Positions 8,272 to 17,645 of a stretch of 64,000 nucleotides of DNA are shown one piece after another. How positions within the stretch are numbered: the first letter of the stretch is position 1; the number at the start of each line of letters is the position of its first letter. The stretch is taken from positions 434,001 through 498,000 of the forward strand of contig NZ_JABVZR010000002.1 of assembly GCF_017163935.1 (NCBI RefSeq). The letters are read 5' to 3'. Position numbers and translations under genes: made by a program. The notes beneath the pieces were generated by a model. It saw nothing but the letters and a program-made list of their open reading frames with translations. It did not search any database and was not told the origin of the DNA. The DNA is from Novosphingobium terrae (GTDB lineage: Bacteria; Pseudomonadota; Alphaproteobacteria; Sphingomonadales; Sphingomonadaceae).

Positions 8272-9864
8272 TCACTGATTGCCAATCAGCAGATTGACAG
8301 CCTTTTCCGCCAGAGCGATGGTGGGCGCATTGGTGTTACCACTGGTCACCGCCGGGAAGGTCGAAGCATCGATCACCCGCAGCCCATCCACCCCATGCAC
8401 CCGCATCCGCAGATCGACGACCGAATCCGCCGCCGAAAGCCCCATCCGGCAGGTGCCGACCGGGTGATACACCGTCTTGCAGGTGCGGCGCACCCATGCC
8501 TCCAGCGCGGCATCATCCGCACCCGGCTCAGGCGAGAAGACACCGTCAGTCAGCCCGCTGAGCGAGGGCGAACCGGCCACCTGCAAGCCCGCCTTGGCCG
8601 CGCGGATCTGCCCGGCCAGATCGTCCGGATGGCCCAGATGATTGCCCCAGATCTTCACCCCTGCCGCAGGATCGGCGCTGCGCAGGGTGACGGTGCCCCG
8701 CGCCTTGGGCCGCAGATGGCCGACCTTCAGCGTGATGCCATGGGGGTGCCCGTTGGTGATGCCATCGGGATCGTCCCAGCGGTCAAGCAGAGGCAGGAAA
8801 TGGATCTGCACATCAGGGCGGCCCTCGCCATGGGTGTCGATAAAGGCGCCCGCCTCAAGGATGTTGGAGGAGACCACACCGCGCCGGGTCAGCATCCATT
8901 CCATGCCATTGCGCAGGGCTTTCAAACCGCCATTCTCGCCATCCAGCGTGATCGGCTGCTTCGTGGCGGCATTGACCGAAAGATGCAGGTGATCGTGATA
9001 ATTGCGCCCCACCGGCAGATCGGCGACCGGCGCGATCCCCAGCGCTGACAAGTCCGCCGCGGGGCCTATACCCGAGAGCATCAGCACCTTGGGGCTGCCG
9101 ATCGCCCCTGCGCTGACGATCACCTCGCGCGCAGCATGCGCTTCGGTCACGCCGCTGCCGCTATCATAGGCCACACCCGTGGCGCGCCCCTCCTGCACGA
9201 TCACGCGATGGACCAGCGCTCCGGTCACCACTTTTAGGCGCTGGTTGCCTGCCACGGCTTTCAGATAGGTTTGCGCGGTGCTGGCTCGCTCACCGCCATG
9301 GGTGGTGGTCTGATACCAGCCCACGCCTGCCTGGCTCGCCCCGTTGAAATCCTGCGTATAGGGCAGGCCCGCCTCCTGCCCCGCGCGGATGAAGGCGCTG
9401 GACAAAGGATGGCGATAGCGCTGGTCGCTGACCGGCAGCGGACCATCCGTGGCGTGATAGCGATCGCTCAGGCTCTCATTGCTTTCGGCGCGGCGGAAAT
9501 AGGGCAGCAGCGAGTCATAATCCCATCCCGTGCAGCCATGGAGGTCGCGCCAGTCATCATAATCCTCCCGCTGCCCCCTGATGTAGATCATGCCATTGAC
9601 CGAAGAGCCGCCGCCCAACACCTTGCCCTGCGCCACCCCCATGCGCCGGTTGCCGGTGGCCGCATCGGGCTCGGTGGAGTAATCCCAAGTGCGCTTGCCG
9701 ATGGCGATGGGCACACCGGCGGGCATCTTGAGGAACTGGTCCTTGTCCGAAGGGCCGGCTTCCAGCAGCAGCACGCGGGCATCGGTGCGCTCGATCAGGC
9801 GGCAGACCACGACGCAGCCTGCGGAGCCGGCGCCGATGATGATATAATCGAAACGTTCAGTCAC
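8272..9864 (-). CDS. GMC-family FAD oxidoreductase (choline/alcohol dehydrogenase-like)
   Basis: 530 aa. The N-terminal Rossmann FAD motif is 'GAGSAGCVV', GMC signature 1 is 'GKVLGGGSSVNGMIYIRG', signature 2 is near 'SAGAIGSPKVLMLSGIGP', and the C-terminal catalytic block is 'YHPVGTCRMG' with the active-site His, plus 'DASTFPAVTSGNTNAPTIALAE'. Members oxidise alcohols such as choline, aliphatic or aromatic alcohols to aldehydes. A GTG at 9864 is preferred because the only upstream ATG (9903) lies inside the terminator hairpin of the preceding receptor gene. It lies convergent with the amine-oxidation operon and downstream of a TBDR on the same strand, so it may handle an alcohol imported by that receptor. 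Confidence 0.88.
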   Translation of the reverse strand: MTERFDYIIIGAGSAGCVVVCRLIERTDARVLLLEAGPSDKDQFLKMPAGVPIAIGKRTWDYSTEPDAATGNRRMGVAQGKVLGGGSSVNGMIYIRGQREDYDDWRDLHGCTGWDYDSLLPYFRRAESNESLSDRYHATDGPLPVSDQRYRHPLSSAFIRAGQEAGLPYTQDFNGASQAGVGWYQTTTHGGERASTAQTYLKAVAGNQRLKVVTGALVHRVIVQEGRATGVAYDSGSGVTEAHAAREVIVSAGAIGSPKVLMLSGIGPAADLSALGIAPVADLPVGRNYHDHLHLSVNAATKQPITLDGENGGLKALRNGMEWMLTRRGVVSSNILEAGAFIDTHGEGRPDVQIHFLPLLDRWDDPDGITNGHPHGITLKVGHLRPKARGTVTLRSADPAAGVKIWGNHLGHPDDLAGQIRAAKAGLQVAGSPSLSGLTDGVFSPEPGADDAALEAWVRRTCKTVYHPVGTCRMGLSAADSVVDLRMRVHGVDGLRVIDASTFPAVTSGNTNAPTIALAEKAVNLLIGNQ

Positions 9865-9878
9865 GTTGGGGGCTTTCG

Positions 9879-9910
9879 AAAAGAGGCCGCCATGGGGGAG
9901 CATGGCGGCC
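9879..9910 (-). terminator. Intrinsic terminator between TBDR and GMC genes
   Basis: A perfect 10-bp inverted repeat (GGCCGCCATG at 9885-9894, CATGGCGGCC at 9901-9910, 6-nt loop) lies 15 bases past the receptor stop. On the minus strand it is followed by TCTTTTCG. It should attenuate transcription into the GMC gene, giving the two genes separate expression levels. Confidence 0.7.
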
Positions 9911-9924
9911 TGTTGGGGGGACTG

Positions 9925-12330
9925 TCAGAAATGGAATTCGGCCCGCGCGTACCATTCGGCGGGGCGGTTGTAGGTCGCCTCTGCAAAGCCGACCGACGGG
10001 GTGACGTAACCGGCCACCTTGTAGCGCTTGTCGAAAACGTTCTTGCCGCCCACGCTGAGCGTCAGAGCGCCGCTGGGGATGGTGTAGGCAACCGACAGAT
10101 TGACCAGATTGACCGCGCCCTGAAACAGCTGCGGCGAATTTTCCGCGTCGAGATAGACCGAGGAGCGGTAGCTGTCGGCGGCGTTCAGATCGATCTTCGC
10201 GCCGGAGGCCAGCGGCAAGGTGTAATTGGCCGAGGCGCTGGCCGTCCACGCAGGCGTGTTCTGGAAGCGGGCGGAGAGACCGAAAGTCGCCGTGCCTGCC
10301 GGGAAATTCAGGCTGGTGTATCTGGCATCGAGATAGCCCAGCGATCCGCCGAGCCGCAGCCGTGAGGTGACCTTGGCGTCCAGCTCGCCCTCGAAGCCGC
10401 GAATGCGGCCCTGCGCGGCATTTTCATTGGCCGGGGTGATGCCTGCCTGCACCACCACCTGAATATCGCGATAATCGTTCCAGAAAGCCGCCATGTTGAG
10501 GCGGAGACGGTGATCGAAGAACTCGTTCTTCAGGCCGATTTCATAAAGCGTGTTCTTCTCGGGCTGGAAGGCCAGCGAGGGCAGCAGGGAATTGCCCGGG
10601 AAAGCCGGATTGTAGGGTGCGGTCAAACGCGTGGTGAAACCGCCCGACTTGAACCCTTGCGAGAAGGTGAAATAGGCCATCGTATCGCGCGTGACTTTGT
10701 AATTGGCGCCAGCGCGGACCGAGAAATTATGGAAATGCACCCGCTGAATGCCATCGGGGCCCAGATAGCTGTGATCGGCGCGGGGGAAGGCATTGGCGGG
10801 CAGCCCTTCCAGATCGAAGAAATCGGTGAGGTTGCGCTGGTCGAGCTGCAGTCTTTTGACCTCATCGGTGTAGCGCCCGCCCAGCACCAGATTGAGCCGG
10901 GGCGTGATGGCAAAGGTGCCCTCGCCGAAGAGCGCGCCATTGTAGGTCCATTGCGTGTTGGGGCCGTAAATTTGCAAAAGCCCCTGCCCCAGCGGCACGA
11001 AATCGGTCTGAAGCGCATATTCCTTGAAGTAATAGCCGCCCAGCGTGTAGGTCAGACGGCTCAGCGCCTTGCCGTTCAACTGCAGTTCCTGGCTGAACTG
11101 ATGCTCGTTGATGGCAAAGGTGGTCTGGTCGATGTCCAGCGGCGATCCGTCGATATCGGCGCCAAAACGGGCCTTCAGGCTGCGATAGGCGGTGATCGAC
11201 TTGACCGAGAGATTGGGCGAGAACTCGTAATTCAGCGACAGCGCCGTGCCCCATGAATCCATATTCGAGAAATTGGCGCCCGTGGCATAGGTCTTGTCGA
11301 TGTTGCCGGTGACATAGCGGTTGTCATAGATCGCCGCATTGCCCACGCCGTAGTTGATATAGGGCGAGGCAGCGCATAGCCCGCGCGGTGCCGCCCCCAT
11401 CACACAGCCATTGTAGAGCGCCGAAAGCGAATTGACCGGGTCGAGGGTGGTCGTCAGCAGCGTGGTGGGCGGCGCGGCATCGCGGATGCGCGAGTAATCC
11501 GCCGAAAGCGTCGCGGTCAGCCCATCCTTGCGATAGCGCAGCTTGCCGCGCAGGGTCTGATTGTTCTCCGCCCCCGATTTGGCGCCGGAGTTCTTGTCGG
11601 CCACCAGAATCTGACCCAGCTGCGCGCCGCTGGTGGGTAAAGCGCCCGGAAAGGGAATGCGGTCCTGATAGCCGTCCCGCGCATGGGTGACGAAGGAGAA
11701 GGTCGCGCCCAGAGTCTCGCTGATCGGGATGTTCAGCGAACCGCCGGTGTTGATCTGGTTGTAATTGCCATATTGCACCATGCCCCGAAAACCGAAATTC
11801 GGCCCCGGATCGCGCGTGGTGATGTTGATCGCCCCGCCAATGGTGTTGCGCCCGAACAGCGTGCCCTGCGGGCCTTTGAGCACCTCGACGCTGTTCACAT
11901 CCATCAGATCGGTGACCGCGCCCACCGTGCGCGCGATATAGACGCCATCAATGTAGACGCCCACGCCCGGATCGGTGTTCACCGCAAAGTCGGACTGGCC
12001 GATGCCGCGAATAAAGCCCTGAAAGGTGGACGACGCCCCCGAGAAGGACGAGGTGGAGGCGAAGACCACATTGGGCACCGCATTGGCCAGCTGGGTCGTA
12101 TCGCTCACCCCGCGCGCTTTCAATGTATCGGCGTTGAAGGCCGAGACCGAGATCGGCACATTCTGGATGTTTTCGGCCCGGCGCCGTGCCGTCACCACGA
12201 TCTCGCCCAGACCCTGGCCGGGCGCATGGGCGGCGGGTTGGGACGCAGGGGTTTCCTGCGCGAAACCCGGTGTGGCCACCAGCGCCCAACCCAGCGCTAG
12301 AACGGAACTCAGCTGTCGATCAGGTGTCAC
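9925..12330 (-). CDS. TonB-dependent outer-membrane receptor
   Basis: 801 aa. A signal peptide ends at 'TPGFAQ', then 'GEIVVTARRRAENIQNVP', the plug motif 'DVNSVEVLKGPQGTLFGRN', and a barrel ending in the aromatic 'YARAEFHF'. It belongs to the same large sphingomonad receptor group as the gene at 316-2676, often linked to uptake of aromatic or other small substrates. GTG 12330 is chosen because GGGAGAAG lies just upstream; an ATG at 12345 in the same frame has no Shine-Dalgarno sequence. A terminator separates it from the GMC gene downstream. The substrate is not determined by sequence. Confidence 0.88.
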   Translation of the reverse strand: MTPDRQLSSVLALGWALVATPGFAQETPASQPAAHAPGQGLGEIVVTARRRAENIQNVPISVSAFNADTLKARGVSDTTQLANAVPNVVFASTSSFSGASSTFQGFIRGIGQSDFAVNTDPGVGVYIDGVYIARTVGAVTDLMDVNSVEVLKGPQGTLFGRNTIGGAINITTRDPGPNFGFRGMVQYGNYNQINTGGSLNIPISETLGATFSFVTHARDGYQDRIPFPGALPTSGAQLGQILVADKNSGAKSGAENNQTLRGKLRYRKDGLTATLSADYSRIRDAAPPTTLLTTTLDPVNSLSALYNGCVMGAAPRGLCAASPYINYGVGNAAIYDNRYVTGNIDKTYATGANFSNMDSWGTALSLNYEFSPNLSVKSITAYRSLKARFGADIDGSPLDIDQTTFAINEHQFSQELQLNGKALSRLTYTLGGYYFKEYALQTDFVPLGQGLLQIYGPNTQWTYNGALFGEGTFAITPRLNLVLGGRYTDEVKRLQLDQRNLTDFFDLEGLPANAFPRADHSYLGPDGIQRVHFHNFSVRAGANYKVTRDTMAYFTFSQGFKSGGFTTRLTAPYNPAFPGNSLLPSLAFQPEKNTLYEIGLKNEFFDHRLRLNMAAFWNDYRDIQVVVQAGITPANENAAQGRIRGFEGELDAKVTSRLRLGGSLGYLDARYTSLNFPAGTATFGLSARFQNTPAWTASASANYTLPLASGAKIDLNAADSYRSSVYLDAENSPQLFQGAVNLVNLSVAYTIPSGALTLSVGGKNVFDKRYKVAGYVTPSVGFAEATYNRPAEWYARAEFHF

Positions 12331-12445
12331 AGGCTTCTCCCACATATGTTTTATGGGGGAGAGTGTGGCGCCTGAACGATGCGCCGTCTTTCACGCAACC
12401 GAAGCGATCATGTCCAGACGCGAACAGAAAGCGCGGTCAGCCCAT

Positions 12446-12475
12446 CCTCGGCGCCCCGCAGGAGGAGCGCCGAGG
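12446..12475 (-). terminator. Stem-loop after the siderophore receptor gene
   Basis: CCTCGGCGC (12446-12454) and GCGCCGAGG (12467-12475) form a perfect 9-bp stem with a 12-nt loop, 22 bases beyond the receptor stop on the minus strand. No T-run follows, so it could be a Rho-assisted terminator or an RNA 3'-end stabiliser. The 150 bp to the next gene hold nothing else recognisable. Confidence 0.4.
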
Positions 12476-12496
12476 GATCAGGGAAGTGTCTGCAGC

Positions 12497-14998
12497 TCAG
12501 TATTTCAGGCTGAGCGTGCCGATCACCGTGCGGCCCGCTGCCTGATGGGCATAATGGGTCGCATAAGCCTGATCGTAATAGAGCTTGTTGGTGATGTTCA
12601 GCGCGCTGATCCGCAGGCCGATCCGCTCATTCAGCTGGTAGGCCGCATTGGCATCGAAGCGCCAATAGTCGGGCACATAGACCGCGCGGGTCTTCACGAT
12701 GGACAGCACGCCATTGGTGTAGGTCCGGCTATCCGAGAAGCCGCCATAGACCTTGCCCATATAGATCGCGCCGCCGCCCAGGCTGAATTTGGGCGTCACC
12801 TTGTAATTGGTGAAAAGCGTGAAGCTGTTGGTCGGCGTGTTGGGGAAGGCATGGCCGGTCAGCGCCGCCGGGGCATAGATCGTGGCCGCCAGACCGCTGG
12901 CATTGGTGCCGGTGGTGGCGGTGTAGCCGGCGTTCAGCACCTTGGAGGGCATATAGGTGTAGCCGCCGAAGACGCTCCACTTGGGCGTGACATTGCCGCT
13001 GAAGCCCACCTCGACACCGCGCACGCGCTTTTCGCCAATGAAGGCCACGATACCGTTGGAATCGGTGTAGCGGGCATTGGTGGTGCGGGTCTGGAACACG
13101 TCCAGGCTCAGCGCGAACTGGTCGTCGAACAGGCTCCACTTGGTGCCGACCTCATAGGAGGTGGTCTTCTGCACCTTGAGCGAATTGGGATCGATCGTGG
13201 CGGAGGCCACGGCATTGTCCTCGCTGCCCTGCGCCAGGAACGAGCCCGGTGGCACGGCGGAGGAGCCGGTCGAGATGTAGAAGCTGCCGTTGGAAACCGG
13301 CTTGTAGATCAGGCCGGCCTGGTAGGTGAAGATGTTGTCCGTGCGCCCCTGCCAGGTGCGGCTGGCGGTATAGGGCGCGACCACGGCGGCGCTGGCATTG
13401 GTGACATAGCGGTCGAAACGGCCGCCAAGGTTCACCATCAGCTTTTCGCTCAGCGAGATCGTGTCGAACAGGCTGGCCGACACGGTCGAGGAATTGGCCA
13501 GCGTCATCGAGGCAGGGGCGCTGCGCTGAATGGCCGCTGACGTGTTCGACGTATCGCTGACGGTGCTGGCCCAGGCGTCATTCGGATTGGGGTTGGCCGC
13601 CGAGGCGCAATAGAAGCGGGCAATCGCCGCGGCGGTGCAGCGCGGGGTGAGAGTCGAGCCGGTGGACAGTGCCGTTCCCGTCGCCGCATTCGAGACGAAA
13701 GCGCCGTAGCCGGAGGTCTGCCAGCTGTATTCCACCGCGGCGGCAAAGCTGTGCCTGACCGAACCGGTGTTGAACTTGCCCGACAGATCAAGCTGATCCA
13801 CAAAACCGCTCTGCGAACCATAACGGGTGTTGGCACGGCGCCAGACCGTGCCCGGCACCATGGAACTGGCCGTGGCATTGATCGAGGCGGCCACACCATA
13901 GACATCGCCCTGGGAATCGTCGGGCTGGGTGTAGATGTATTCCTGCGTGGTGTTGGAATAGCGCGAGGTGTTGCGCAGCTTCAGGCCGCTTTCGAACACA
14001 TGTTCGAAGCGGGCGGTCAGGGCATCGGTGTTGGTGGTGCGGAAATCACGATCGATCAGACCATAGAAGGCACCGCGCGACCGGGTGATCGTCTGCCCGT
14101 TGATCAGCGTGGTCGGCGCGGTCGACAGCGGTGCGGTCTCCGCATTGGCCGAGGTCTGGTTGTTGATCGTGGTAAAATAGGGAATGCCCGAATCCGGCAG
14201 TTCGGTCGAATGCAGGTGATACCAGTCCAGCTCAAGGCTGGTGGGACCGGTCAGGCCGAATTTGATGGAGGGCGCGATGCCCCAGCGCTTCTGCCAGATC
14301 GCATCGCGGCCCGCCACGCCCTGATCGTGATACATGCCGTTGATGCGCACGCCCACAAAATCGCTGAGCGGCTGGTTGATGTCCACCGTCTCGCGCTTGT
14401 AGTGGGCATTGCCAAGGCTGCCGTCGATCTGGGCGAAACGCTTGTCGGTGGGCGCCTTGGAGACGATGTTGATCGAACCGCCGCCATTGCCCGAGCCATT
14501 GGTGACACTGTCCGAGCCCTTGGTGACCTCGATGCTTTCAACATCGAAGGTTTCGCGGGTCTGGGCGGCGATATCGCGCACGCCGTCGAGATAGGTGGAA
14601 GCCTGCGAATCCGCGCCGCGGATAAAGGGGCGGTCGCCCAGCGGATTGCCGCCCTCGCCCGATCCCATGGTGATGCCCGGCACGGTGCGCAGCGCCTCGG
14701 ACAGGGTCGAGGAATTGGTATCGGCCAGCACCTGGCGCGAGATGACCGTGATCGACTTGGGCGTGTCCAGCAAGGGCGCGGTCGCCTTGGGGCTGGCCAT
14801 GCGCTCGACCTTGTAGCTGCCTTCGGCAATGGCCGTATCGGTCACGGTGACGCCGCCCAGATTCTGCCCCTCGCCAGCCTGACCCGCTTGATCGGTGCCC
14901 TGAGCCATGGCGGGAAGGGTGCTGGAAAACAATCCGATGCAGCCAATGGCCAGCGTGCTGGCGCCTTGTGCAATCGTCCTTTGGGCGTTGCCGGTCAT
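12497..14998 (-). CDS. TonB-dependent siderophore receptor (FhuA/Fiu type)
   Basis: 833 aa. A signal peptide ends near 'LPAMAQG'. The plug carries the siderophore-receptor hallmarks 'LDTPKSITVISRQVL', 'ALRTVPGITMGSGEGGN', 'PFIRGADSQASTYLDGVRD' and 'IEVTKGSDSV', and the barrel ends in 'IGTLSLKY' with terminal Tyr. Such receptors import ferric catecholate or hydroxamate siderophores with TonB-ExbBD energy. ATG 14998 is selected for its AGGGGA ribosome site and signal peptide; the longer frame to 15049 is unlikely. The 470-bp region upstream is AT-richer and has palindromes that may bind an iron or stress regulator. A two-component system diverges from it. Confidence 0.9.
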   Translation of the reverse strand: MTGNAQRTIAQGASTLAIGCIGLFSSTLPAMAQGTDQAGQAGEGQNLGGVTVTDTAIAEGSYKVERMASPKATAPLLDTPKSITVISRQVLADTNSSTLSEALRTVPGITMGSGEGGNPLGDRPFIRGADSQASTYLDGVRDIAAQTRETFDVESIEVTKGSDSVTNGSGNGGGSINIVSKAPTDKRFAQIDGSLGNAHYKRETVDINQPLSDFVGVRINGMYHDQGVAGRDAIWQKRWGIAPSIKFGLTGPTSLELDWYHLHSTELPDSGIPYFTTINNQTSANAETAPLSTAPTTLINGQTITRSRGAFYGLIDRDFRTTNTDALTARFEHVFESGLKLRNTSRYSNTTQEYIYTQPDDSQGDVYGVAASINATASSMVPGTVWRRANTRYGSQSGFVDQLDLSGKFNTGSVRHSFAAAVEYSWQTSGYGAFVSNAATGTALSTGSTLTPRCTAAAIARFYCASAANPNPNDAWASTVSDTSNTSAAIQRSAPASMTLANSSTVSASLFDTISLSEKLMVNLGGRFDRYVTNASAAVVAPYTASRTWQGRTDNIFTYQAGLIYKPVSNGSFYISTGSSAVPPGSFLAQGSEDNAVASATIDPNSLKVQKTTSYEVGTKWSLFDDQFALSLDVFQTRTTNARYTDSNGIVAFIGEKRVRGVEVGFSGNVTPKWSVFGGYTYMPSKVLNAGYTATTGTNASGLAATIYAPAALTGHAFPNTPTNSFTLFTNYKVTPKFSLGGGAIYMGKVYGGFSDSRTYTNGVLSIVKTRAVYVPDYWRFDANAAYQLNERIGLRISALNITNKLYYDQAYATHYAHQAAGRTVIGTLSLKY

Positions 14999-15020
14999 AT
15001 AATCCCCTATTGAGAGTGAA

Positions 15021-15060
15021 TTGCAATTAAGCCAAGCGGCCTTTTGCAAATGCGTTGCAA
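15021..15060. promoter_or_regulatory. Three TTGCAA copies before the siderophore receptor
   Basis: The self-complementary hexamer TTGCAA occurs at 15021-15026, 15044-15049 and 15055-15060, between the receptor start and the rest of the 470-bp intergenic region. The spacing of the last two is one helical turn. This could be part of an iron-responsive operator or promoter, but no full Fur box was recognised. Confidence 0.25.
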
Positions 15061-15143
15061 TAGGTCAACGCGCAAAAGAACAAGAATCTTTGATGTTGCA
15101 TCCAGACAACACAAAGGCATCAATCAGGAAGCGGGAATCCTAT

Positions 15144-15179
15144 GAATGTATTCAAAATGTATCCATGCAGGATACATTC
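15144..15179. promoter_or_regulatory. Triple GAATGTAT(T/C)C operator-like repeat
   Basis: AATGTATCC (15156-15164) and GGATACATT (15170-15178) form a perfect 9-bp inverted repeat with a 5-nt centre, preceded by another copy, GAATGTATTC (15144-15153), in direct orientation. The site lies mid-way in the 470-bp AT-richer intergenic region between the siderophore receptor and the response-regulator gene and could serve either. The rest of 14999-15468 shows no reading frame of note apart from a hairpin GCCTGAAG/CTTCAGGC (15427-15458) just before the regulator start. Confidence 0.4.
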
Positions 15180-15468
15180 GCGATAAATTGACTTAAGACT
15201 TCACAGTCGAATTTTCATACATTGGCAAAAATCAATCTTTGTCGCAAAATTTATCGATTTGTCTCTCACTCATGACAATATGATGTTTGTAGAAGAATTC
15301 CCGGAAGCAAACGCTATGCAAGCGTTGGAGCCCTCCAGCCAAAGCATCCACTCTTCCGGTCTATCTCGTCATGAAACGCCATCCGTCACACCGCCATCCG
15401 CAACCCACCCGACATGCACATGCCTCGCCTGAAGCGCTCCCGTGTTTCTTCTTCAGGCGCCATTCCTC

Positions 15469-16197
15469 ATGACGACGCCGGCGTCTTTTCGTCCCCATGT
15501 GCTGATTGTCGATGACGAGCGCGATATCCGCGAGATGCTCGCGGCCTATCTTACCCGCCAGGGCTGCCATGTGCTGTGCGCCGCAGACACGGCCGAAGCC
15601 CGCCACATCCTGAACAGTCAGCCTGTCAGCCTGGTCCTGCTCGATGTGATGCTGCCGGGGGAGAGCGGCCTGTCGCTGGCCAGCTTCATTCACGCCAGCA
15701 GCGGCATCCCCGTCATTCTGGTGACCGCCAAGGCGGAGGAAGCCGACCGGATCAACGGTTTGAATGCCGGCAGCGACGACTATGTCGTCAAGCCCTTCTC
15801 CCCGGGCGAGCTTTATGCCCGCATGTGCGCCGTGCTGCGGCGAAGCGGGGGACACAGGCCACTCCCCAGCCGGGAAAACCAGACCTACGCCTTCGCCGGC
15901 TGGACCTTGCGCACCGGCAGGCGCGAACTGATCGACGCGCAGGGGGTGGTGACGCCGCTTCCGAAAAGCGAATTCAACCTGCTGCACGCCCTCGTCACGC
16001 ATCCACACCAGATGCTTTCACGCGAGCAATTGGTGAAGCTGAGCGAGGGCCCCGACGCCGTCCTGTTCGACCGCAGCATCGACAACAAGATCCGCCGCTT
16101 GCGCAGCAAGCTGGAAGCGGTTCCCGCCAGCCCGGAGCTGATCAAGACGGTCTGGGGCGGCGGCTATGTGTTCGCCGCCGAGGTCAGCGTGCGATGA
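15469..16197 (+). CDS. OmpR/PhoB-family response regulator
   Basis: 242 aa. The receiver domain has the acidic pair D15-D16, the phospho-acceptor D59 in 'LVLLDVMLPG', T86 and K108 ('DDYVVKPF'). The C-terminal winged helix contains 'SEFNLLHALVTHPHQMLSRE' and 'RSIDNKIRRLRSKLE', ending in the wing 'VWGGGYVF'. Phosphorylation by the kinase encoded next should alter promoter binding. The start at 15469 is supported by a receiver of normal length; the Shine-Dalgarno is weak and a small hairpin lies just upstream. It overlaps the kinase start by four bases (ATGA). Targets may include the divergent siderophore receptor, whose upstream region has a repeat suited to OmpR-type tandem binding. Confidence 0.92.
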   Translation: MTTPASFRPHVLIVDDERDIREMLAAYLTRQGCHVLCAADTAEARHILNSQPVSLVLLDVMLPGESGLSLASFIHASSGIPVILVTAKAEEADRINGLNAGSDDYVVKPFSPGELYARMCAVLRRSGGHRPLPSRENQTYAFAGWTLRTGRRELIDAQGVVTPLPKSEFNLLHALVTHPHQMLSREQLVKLSEGPDAVLFDRSIDNKIRRLRSKLEAVPASPELIKTVWGGGYVFAAEVSVR

Positions 16198-17618
16198 TGG
16201 AACTGCGGCGATCCAGCTTTGCCTTTCAACTCGCCCTGCTGCTGGGCATCGCGCTGCTGGTCGCGCAACTGGCCAATCTGGCGCTTGTTCTGAACGAACA
16301 GCAGAAACTCAGCCTGGCCAAAAACGAGGGGCCCGCCATCCATCGCTTCGCGGCGATTGCCGCCGATGCTCAGAAGGCGCCCATCGCAGCCGTCAACCGG
16401 CTGCTTCAGGAACGCTCCCATCGCGGCGCCTATTTCGACCTCAAGACTTACAATGATGTCACCTTCCCCGATGAGGAAAGGCTGGTGCGGCAAACGGTGG
16501 AGGCCCTCAAGGCGACCGGCGTCACGGCCCGGGATGTCCACATTGCCAGCGCGCCGCCGCATCAGGGCATGGGCCCGGGCGGAAAACCCTTCCCCAAGGC
16601 CGATCCGCTCGACCCGCACAAGCCTGATCCCGAGAGGCTTGCCGCCATGCAGGTCCTGCATTTTGCGTTTCAGCGCCCCGATGGGCTCTGGTTCACCGCG
16701 CGCATTTACGCCCCGCTGCCCGAGCCATTTCTGACCGTCCGCCTGCTGGTGGCGACAGCCTTCCTCTACGCTGTCGTGCTTGTGCCTGCCTTGTGGATTG
16801 CGGCCCGGATGGCGCGACCGCTTCGCTCGCTCACGCGGGCGGCCGAGGCGTTTGGCGGCCGAGGTACGCCGGATTTCGTCGAGCCGACCGGCCCCGGCGA
16901 CATTGCCGGCGCCATCAGCGCCTTCAATGCGATGAACAGGCGCGTGGTCAGCCTGCTGGATGAAAAGGACCGCATGCTGGGCGCGATTGGTCACGATCTG
17001 CGCACACCGCTGGCCTCCTTGCGCCTCAGGCTTGAGCAGATGGAACCGCTCGACGACCGCGCGAGTGCCATCGCCAAGATCGAGGATATGGCGGCCATAC
17101 TGGATGACATTCTGATGCTGGCCAGAACGGGCCGCTCACGCAGTGAAAGAGAAGCCATTGATCTTGCCGCGCTGGTGGAGGCCGTGGTCGCCGACGAGGT
17201 GGATTTGGGCCGACCTGTCACCTTCAGGGGCGGCGATATCGACGCTGGCGACCGGCTTCTGGTCATGGGGCACGCCGGCCAATTGCGCCGCGCCCTGAGC
17301 AATCTGATCGACAATGCAGTCACCTATGGCGAGTGCGCGCTTGTCGAGATCCATCCCCTTGGCGATCGGATCGAACTGAGCGTCTCCGATCGCGGCCAGG
17401 GCATCCCGCAAGAGGAGCTGGAGGCCGTGCTGGCCCCCTTCCATCGCACCGAACCCTCGCGCAACCGGGACAGTGGGGGGAGCGGTCTGGGGCTTCCGAT
17501 TGCTCAGAGCATTGCGGAAAGCCACGATGGCACATTGCGCCTGCTGCCAGCAGAAGAACGCGGCCTGAAGGTGGTGCTCACATTACCGCGCGAACTGCCC
17601 TCCCCTGCCCGCCCCTAG
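16194..17618 (+). CDS. Membrane sensor histidine kinase, partner of the preceding regulator
   Basis: 474 aa. TM1 is at about residues 11-33, a periplasmic sensor at about 35-180 and TM2 at about 181-203, followed by a HAMP linker. The H-box is 'GAIGHDLRTPLASLRLRLEQ' with His 267, and the ATPase lid motifs are N-box 'NLIDNAVTYG', G1 'DRGQGIP' and G2 'GSGLGLPIAQ'. It resembles EnvZ-type kinases. The periplasmic domain contains the Pro/Gly/His-rich run 'PPHQGMGPGGKPFPKADP', which might bind metal, but this is only suggestive. It is translationally coupled to the response regulator by an ATGA overlap and converges with the M50 gene, separated by 27 bp containing half of a GC hairpin. Confidence 0.9.
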   Translation: MMELRRSSFAFQLALLLGIALLVAQLANLALVLNEQQKLSLAKNEGPAIHRFAAIAADAQKAPIAAVNRLLQERSHRGAYFDLKTYNDVTFPDEERLVRQTVEALKATGVTARDVHIASAPPHQGMGPGGKPFPKADPLDPHKPDPERLAAMQVLHFAFQRPDGLWFTARIYAPLPEPFLTVRLLVATAFLYAVVLVPALWIAARMARPLRSLTRAAEAFGGRGTPDFVEPTGPGDIAGAISAFNAMNRRVVSLLDEKDRMLGAIGHDLRTPLASLRLRLEQMEPLDDRASAIAKIEDMAAILDDILMLARTGRSRSEREAIDLAALVEAVVADEVDLGRPVTFRGGDIDAGDRLLVMGHAGQLRRALSNLIDNAVTYGECALVEIHPLGDRIELSVSDRGQGIPQEELEAVLAPFHRTEPSRNRDSGGSGLGLPIAQSIAESHDGTLRLLPAEERGLKVVLTLPRELPSPARP

Positions 17619-17645
17619 CAAACAGCAACGCGCGGCCTTGCCGGA

